From: CANLBN01 sp050633825
GTDB lineage: Bacteria > Pseudomonadota > Gammaproteobacteria > Pseudomonadales > Cellvibrionaceae
DNA length: 64,000 nucleotides
NCBI GenBank assembly: GCA_050633825.1
Contig: JBOEHG010000002.1
Coordinates: forward strand, 1 to 64,000
Reading direction: 5' to 3'
Within the stretch, counting starts at the first letter, position 1. Each line of letters starts with the position of its first letter. Position numbers and translations under genes: made by a program. Below are positions 60,148-64,000 of the stretch, one piece after another. The notes beneath the pieces are model-generated. The model did not search any database. It had not been told where the DNA came from and saw nothing but the letters and a program-made list of their open reading frames with translations.

Positions 60148-61551
60148 CTAGACAATGCCCATTACGATCCCTGGTAACCACAGCACGATTCCCGGGAAGG
60201 CAATCAACACTCCAATGGTAATAATATCTGCAACGAAGAATGGGGTCACACCACGGAATACATCTTGAACTGAAAGATCAGGACGTACACCTGCAACAAC
60301 AAAACAGTTCAAACCAATAGGTGGGGTAATCAAACAGAACTCTGCCATCTTCACCACAATAATACCGAACCAGATGGCACAACCGACCGCCGAAACACCA
60401 AAAGCAGAATCAGCCGCGGTAACATCAGGCCCACCATTCAAGGCAATAACCGCAGGGAAGACTACCGGCAAGGTCAACAGCAACATACCAATAGCATCCA
60501 TAAACATACCCAAGACTGCGTATGCCAGTAAGATAAAAATCAGTGTCATCATTGGGTTTTGTTCAAGACCAGAGATCCACTCAGCAAAGGAGCTCGGTAA
60601 GTCTGCAAACCCTAAGAAACGGACATACAGTAATACACCCCAAATAATCGTAAAGATCATTACGGTTAATTTACCCGCTTCCATCAGCGCATCACGGAAG
60701 TTACCCCACTTCATACCTTTATAAACCGCCATACAGAACACAACAAAAGCACCCAATGAACCTGCTTCTGTTGGCGTTCCCCAGCCACCGTAAACACTAA
60801 AAATAATAATGGCAACAACAAAGAAGATAGGGAATGTTGGCGGCAAGGAAGTGAAACGCTCTGTCCAAGTAAAGCCTGTTACCGGTGGGCCAAACTTATC
60901 GTTCGCCATCGCGAGACCAACCACTAGGCCACCATAAATGAGGGCTGATACCGCGCCGGGTAAAAAGCCTGCCATCAATAATGCGCCCACATCTTGCTCA
61001 ACGATAATGGCATAGATAACCAAAATAGCCGAAGGCGGAATCAATGAAGCCAAAGTACCACCAGCAGCAACAACCCCAGCAGCAAACCGCTTATCATAGT
61101 TAAGCTTTAACATTTCAGGAATGGCAATGCGTGCAAAAACTGCCGATGTCGCAACCGATGCACCCGATACCGCAGCAAAACCGGCTGTTGAAAATACCGT
61201 AGCAACAGCCATACCACCGGGTAACCAACCTACCCAGCGTTTTGCTGCTTCAAAAAGCGCGCGTGTAAGCCCAGCATAGTAAGCTAAAAAGCCGATCAAA
61301 ATAAAAACTGGGATAAGCGATAAAGCCGATGTTGATACTTTTGAGTGCGGCACTGTGCCCGCCATTTTAACAGCTACCCAAAACGCTTTCTCAAAACCTA
61401 TTTTTGCTGTGAAATACCATAAAAGTCCTAAAAACCCGGCTATTGCGGCAGCAAATGCGACACGTACACCGATTATAACGGAGAACAGCATAAAACCAGT
61501 GACCCACAATCCCATATCGATAGGGGCCATATTCATCATTGTCTCGTACAT
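60148..61551 (-). CDS. dctM: TRAP transporter large permease subunit
   Basis: The 467-residue membrane protein carries the DctM pattern: about twelve helices with AAGGTLASLIPPSAILVIYAI and the mirrored ELGMFMDAIGMLLLTLPVVFP-like block (LGMFMDAIGM). It exchanges sodium for the solute handed over by DctP. The start ATG overlaps the dctQ stop by one base (TAATG). The transporter likely takes a carboxylate, but the specific substrate is not readable. Confidence 0.93.
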   Translation of the reverse strand: MYETMMNMAPIDMGLWVTGFMLFSVIIGVRVAFAAAIAGFLGLLWYFTAKIGFEKAFWVAVKMAGTVPHSKVSTSALSLIPVFILIGFLAYYAGLTRALFEAAKRWVGWLPGGMAVATVFSTAGFAAVSGASVATSAVFARIAIPEMLKLNYDKRFAAGVVAAGGTLASLIPPSAILVIYAIIVEQDVGALLMAGFLPGAVSALIYGGLVVGLAMANDKFGPPVTGFTWTERFTSLPPTFPIFFVVAIIIFSVYGGWGTPTEAGSLGAFVVFCMAVYKGMKWGNFRDALMEAGKLTVMIFTIIWGVLLYVRFLGFADLPSSFAEWISGLEQNPMMTLIFILLAYAVLGMFMDAIGMLLLTLPVVFPAVIALNGGPDVTAADSAFGVSAVGCAIWFGIIVVKMAEFCLITPPIGLNCFVVAGVRPDLSVQDVFRGVTPFFVADIITIGVLIAFPGIVLWLPGIVMGIV

Positions 61552-62180
61552 TACTTACTCTCCCCATCAACTTCTGCACCCGATACCGTTTTTGCTTCAT
61601 TGGCAGCTTGAGTCGCTGCATCTTCAATCAGCGGTACCGCAACAGGGGCATCACCACCTACAATAAATGCACGTAGATAACCCCAAATATTTAAAAATAA
61701 ACGAAGAGACAATATAGATAACATTACCGGTACCACTAATTTGGCCGGCCATGTAGGCAAATCAATATCAAACGAGCTATCACCATTTGTCCAAGCGCGT
61801 AAGAAGTGATCATAAGAACCAATAACCAATAGAATAGTGATACAAAACATTAAGAGAGTTGAGATCAATTCAAAAAACCATAGTGCGCGGCCCCTCATCG
61901 AACCCACAAAAATATCCATACGAATATGCCCACCCAAACGTTGGCAGTAAGCAATACCAAAGAACGCGAAAAAAGCCATCGCCTGCTCTGTCCAGTCAAT
62001 ATAGCCGCTGACAGGTGTGTCAAATAACTTTCGCCCTAGGATATTAGCGACAGCAAGAAGCACGATTAGGAAAATAACCAGCCCCCCTATTAAATTTAAT
62101 AAGGACTCCAATTTAAAAAATAATCGATCGAGACGACTCAATAAGGAATCGTCTTCGAGTACAGTAGATGAACCAGACAT
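61551..62180 (-). CDS. dctQ: TRAP transporter small permease subunit
   Basis: The 209-residue protein has four helices typical of DctQ: LIGGLVIFLIVLLAVANILG, YIDWTEQAMAFFAFFGIAY, and a RLGGHIRMDIFV block, ending in an acidic tail. DctQ works in a fixed pair with DctM. It overlaps dctM at TAATG and follows dctP with a 196-bp gap containing a strong hairpin. Confidence 0.92.
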   Translation of the reverse strand: MSGSSTVLEDDSLLSRLDRLFFKLESLLNLIGGLVIFLIVLLAVANILGRKLFDTPVSGYIDWTEQAMAFFAFFGIAYCQRLGGHIRMDIFVGSMRGRALWFFELISTLLMFCITILLVIGSYDHFLRAWTNGDSSFDIDLPTWPAKLVVPVMLSILSLRLFLNIWGYLRAFIVGGDAPVAVPLIEDAATQAANEAKTVSGAEVDGESK

Positions 62181-62324
62181 AAATTCTCTCTATTTAAAAC
62201 TAACAGTTATTTTTACTTGCAATGTACTTAAACTAAGTATTTTCGTAATCTTTTTCTTTTATTGACCTACATTGCTTATAGATCGTTTATAGCTATATTT
62301 TTATTAGTAACTTATAGCGGCAGT

Positions 62325-62364
62325 TATAGACGACGCCTCATACTCTATGAGACGCCGAGCTATA
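62325..62364 (-). promoter_or_regulatory. large hairpin between dctP and dctQ
   Basis: GACGCCTCATA (62332-62342) pairs with TATGAGACGCC (62346-62356) apart from one A-C mismatch and one wobble, and TATAG/CTATA extends it after an internal loop. It lies 20 bp past the dctP stop. Such hairpins in transport operons partly terminate transcription or protect the 3' end of the binding-protein mRNA, giving more DctP than permease. Confidence 0.6.
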
Positions 62365-62376
62365 GATGCTTATGTT

Positions 62377-63384
62377 TTACTTATTAAAAAGCTCTGCAGT
62401 AAAGTCAAACAATGCTTTTGAATCAAAGTTTTTAGCATTATCTTTTATCCACTTTTCACGAACAGATGCCGCCAATTTATTCAACTCAGCTGCTTGATCA
62501 GCAGTAAAAGTCACTGATTGGATACCTTTTTCTTTAATGGTATCGTTGTACTTACCAACAACTTTACCGTCGTAGTTGCTAACATAGTAGTCAAGTGCTT
62601 CATCAATTGAACCTAATAAAGCTTCTTTATTAGCCGCACTTAAACCATTTAATGCATCAGTATTAACAACAACTGGGCAGTTAGCAGTACCAAGATTCAA
62701 GTTAGTAGTAGCCCACTTACCTGATTGGATAGAACCAAACGCTAAATGCGCATGCTGTGCAAAGGCAACTGTATCAATAACACCCGCATCAAGTGCCTGA
62801 CGCACTTCGTTTGCAGCAACACCGGTTTTAACCGCACCCAATTGAGACATCACACCAGCGATACCACCAGGTCCACGAAGACGTTTACCTTTAAAGTCTG
62901 AAAGTGCTTTAGGTGCATCACCCACACCGATCAAGTTGTACTGAGGTAATGGAGAAGGCATTAGCAGAGTTGCATTCCAACGCGCAAGATCACGAACAAC
63001 TGCTGGGTGCTTGTAAACTTCTCTAGAGATTTCAGCTAAACGAGCCAAAGACACATCTTTGGTGAAAGGAAGCTCTGTTACAGTAATAGAAGGGTTCTTT
63101 TTACGATGATAGAAAGAGCAGAACTGTGCCATTTCAAATGCACCAATGGAGATACCATCCAGGTTTTCTTTGTTTTTAGATAAGCCGCCGTAAGAAATCT
63201 TAAGTTTAAAATCGCCATTGGTTTTAGCTTCAACTAATTCAGCCAATTTCTCAACGTGTTCAGTAAAGGCACGGCGTTTACTCCATAAAGAAACATTCCA
63301 TTCAGTCGCAGCTGATACGTTTGCAGCAACTGTAGTCAGTACAACCGCAGAAGCAAAAACTGCTTTATTCATTTTTTTCAACAT
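62377..63384 (-). CDS. dctP: TRAP transporter solute-binding protein
   Basis: The 335-residue precursor has a signal peptide (ending NVSAA) and the DctP-type fold: TEWNVSLW, LSDFKGKRLRGPGGI (the conserved carboxylate-binding Arg is expected here), EVRQALDAGVIDTVAFAQ and the C-terminal YDGKVVGKYND region. GGAGA is 8 nt ahead of the start. It belongs to the family that binds organic acids, but the ligand cannot be told. It heads the operon dctP-dctQ-dctM. Confidence 0.92.
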   Translation of the reverse strand: MLKKMNKAVFASAVVLTTVAANVSAATEWNVSLWSKRRAFTEHVEKLAELVEAKTNGDFKLKISYGGLSKNKENLDGISIGAFEMAQFCSFYHRKKNPSITVTELPFTKDVSLARLAEISREVYKHPAVVRDLARWNATLLMPSPLPQYNLIGVGDAPKALSDFKGKRLRGPGGIAGVMSQLGAVKTGVAANEVRQALDAGVIDTVAFAQHAHLAFGSIQSGKWATTNLNLGTANCPVVVNTDALNGLSAANKEALLGSIDEALDYYVSNYDGKVVGKYNDTIKEKGIQSVTFTADQAAELNKLAASVREKWIKDNAKNFDSKALFDFTAELFNK

Positions 63385-63930
63385 AGCATCGTCTCCAAGT
63401 TTATTTTTATCTGTAATAAAACGAAATGCTACGGGTACCCTTTTCTTATCCCGAATAACTGCTTCAAGCCACCAAGTGGGATAGAAACAGAAGGTTGGTC
63501 ACAAGGAACCGATACCGCAGCACACACATTAGGTAGTAGCACAATCCATACCAGTTTTCCGCAACCCCAGAAAACATAGAGCATCCACTGCTAAGTGTAG
63601 GAAAAAACACTCAAAACGCAATCAAAAAAGGAATATAAATTCTCGAAAGAAAAGAAAAAAAAGAACTTTTTTTCTTAAAATGTCGCTTAGTACTACATAC
63701 CTTGTCTTATAAGTTCTATATTGATAAGTGTTAAGGTGTGTGAATAATTATTTTTACCCTAAATTTGTAGGAATATAGTAAGGAATTTGGTCATTGGGAA
63801 CTTACTCACTGACCAACACGAATAAATTGGCCTAAAAAGTGCTATATCACTCAAAAGTATTTTACGAAAAGCAATAAAACCTTTATCAACAATGAATAAC
63901 CTATAGACTAAAGTCGTAACAAGGTAAAAA
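63385..63930. other. 546-bp intergenic region between dctP and the last gene
   Basis: No gene is visible. It is the divergent control region for dctP and the partial gene at 63931. Features: an A/T hairpin AAGAAAAAAAAG-aac-TTTTTTTCTT (63652-63676) and a 17-base match to the 16S rRNA 3' region at 63911-63927. No sigma-54 site was found by eye. Confidence 0.6.
63911..63927 (+). other. 17-base identity to 16S rRNA 1492 region, includes the SD
   Basis: AAGTCGTAACAAGGTAA is identical to the universally conserved stretch near the 3' end of 16S rRNA (the 1492R primer site). It sits directly before the ATG at 63931, and its AAGG serves as the ribosome-binding site. Whether this is chance or a captured rRNA piece is unknown. 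Confidence 0.5.
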
Positions 63931-64000
63931 ATGCGTTCAAAACTGAGTCAACCACTGTTGATTGTTACTATCATATTATTCTTGAGCATCGTTTATTATG
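63931..64000 (+). CDS. N-terminal part of a membrane protein, cut by window edge
   Basis: Twenty-three codons from ATG 63931 read MRSKLSQPLLIVTIILFLSI then VYY, with no stop before the window end. The opening is basic, then a hydrophobic helix, so the product is a membrane or exported protein. AAGGTAA lies 5 nt before the ATG. It is divergent from dctP, a place where sensor kinases or regulators of TRAP operons are common, but the identity cannot be read. Confidence 0.6.
   Translation, partial: MRSKLSQPLLIVTIILFLSIVYY

Noticed and set aside
63652..63676. A-run/T-run hairpin as a terminator
   Set aside because: The stem is only A-T pairs and no gene ends nearby; it is more likely simple A/T-rich promoter DNA.
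1..64000. CRISPR array, prophage, integron or insertion sequence
   Set aside because: No spaced identical repeats, transposase, integrase, capsid or recombinase genes were found in any part of the window.

Overview
The window is chromosomal DNA of a free-living Gammaproteobacterium, most likely a marine relative of Cellvibrionales/Spongiibacteraceae. The reasons are the gene content and order: msrB next to alaA, dapA-bamC-MBL-purC, a homodimeric-type aceE with a three-lipoyl aceF, tusA-perM beside a BepA-type protease, fabV, long-form queF, a DcaP-type porin and a TRAP transporter. DNA is moderately AT-rich. I could not place it to genus from the sequence alone. I saw no phage, insertion sequence, CRISPR array or plasmid functions.

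Layout. 1-125 holds two broken tRNA genes (Gly and Glu, minus strand) that stop at an NN scaffold join. 378-3538 is a core block: a membrane-anchored unknown, DUF1499, msrB, alaA. 3599-11779 is the most accessory-looking part: a 2009-residue subtilisin-like lipoprotein with eight tandem beta repeats and a C-terminal FG-GAP propeller, a DUF4124 protein and an SRPBCC protein. 12007-24662 has a SulP transporter, aceEF, a secreted M16 peptidase, perM, tusA and a BepA-like M48 protease. 24688-30209 has a GGDEF-EAL protein, slyX, an LpxH-like phosphatase, a Kv-type potassium channel, and a short operon with a YciH/eIF1-like protein. 30443-44808 is mixed: porin, GNAT, accA, DUF2853, DUF937, a HerA-like ATPase, AEC carrier, class III cyclase, queF, an ABC-2 exporter, a 2-hydroxyacid dehydrogenase, rsmJ and PilZ. 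44935-52760 is housekeeping: purC, MBL, bamC, dapA, lpxL, an aldo/keto reductase, fabV, miaE.

52774-64000 is the most interesting part functionally. A GT-A-like protein follows miaE. Then comes an RstA/RstB-type two-component system followed by a MipA/OmpV outer-membrane protein and a DUF6279 lipoprotein; three 10-bp direct repeats matching the E. coli RstA box almost exactly lie between kinase and porin-like gene. Next are an orphan Cache-HAMP sensor with no output domain paired with a DUF4388-like protein, a complete TRAP transporter (dctP-Q-M), and the first 23 codons of a further membrane protein.

Regulatory signals include a FadR/PdhR-type palindrome and two related sites upstream of aceE, symmetric divergent -10 boxes between fabV and miaE, several factor-independent terminators, and a hairpin between dctP and dctQ. 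All calls come from reading sequence and recalled family signatures; no search was run.
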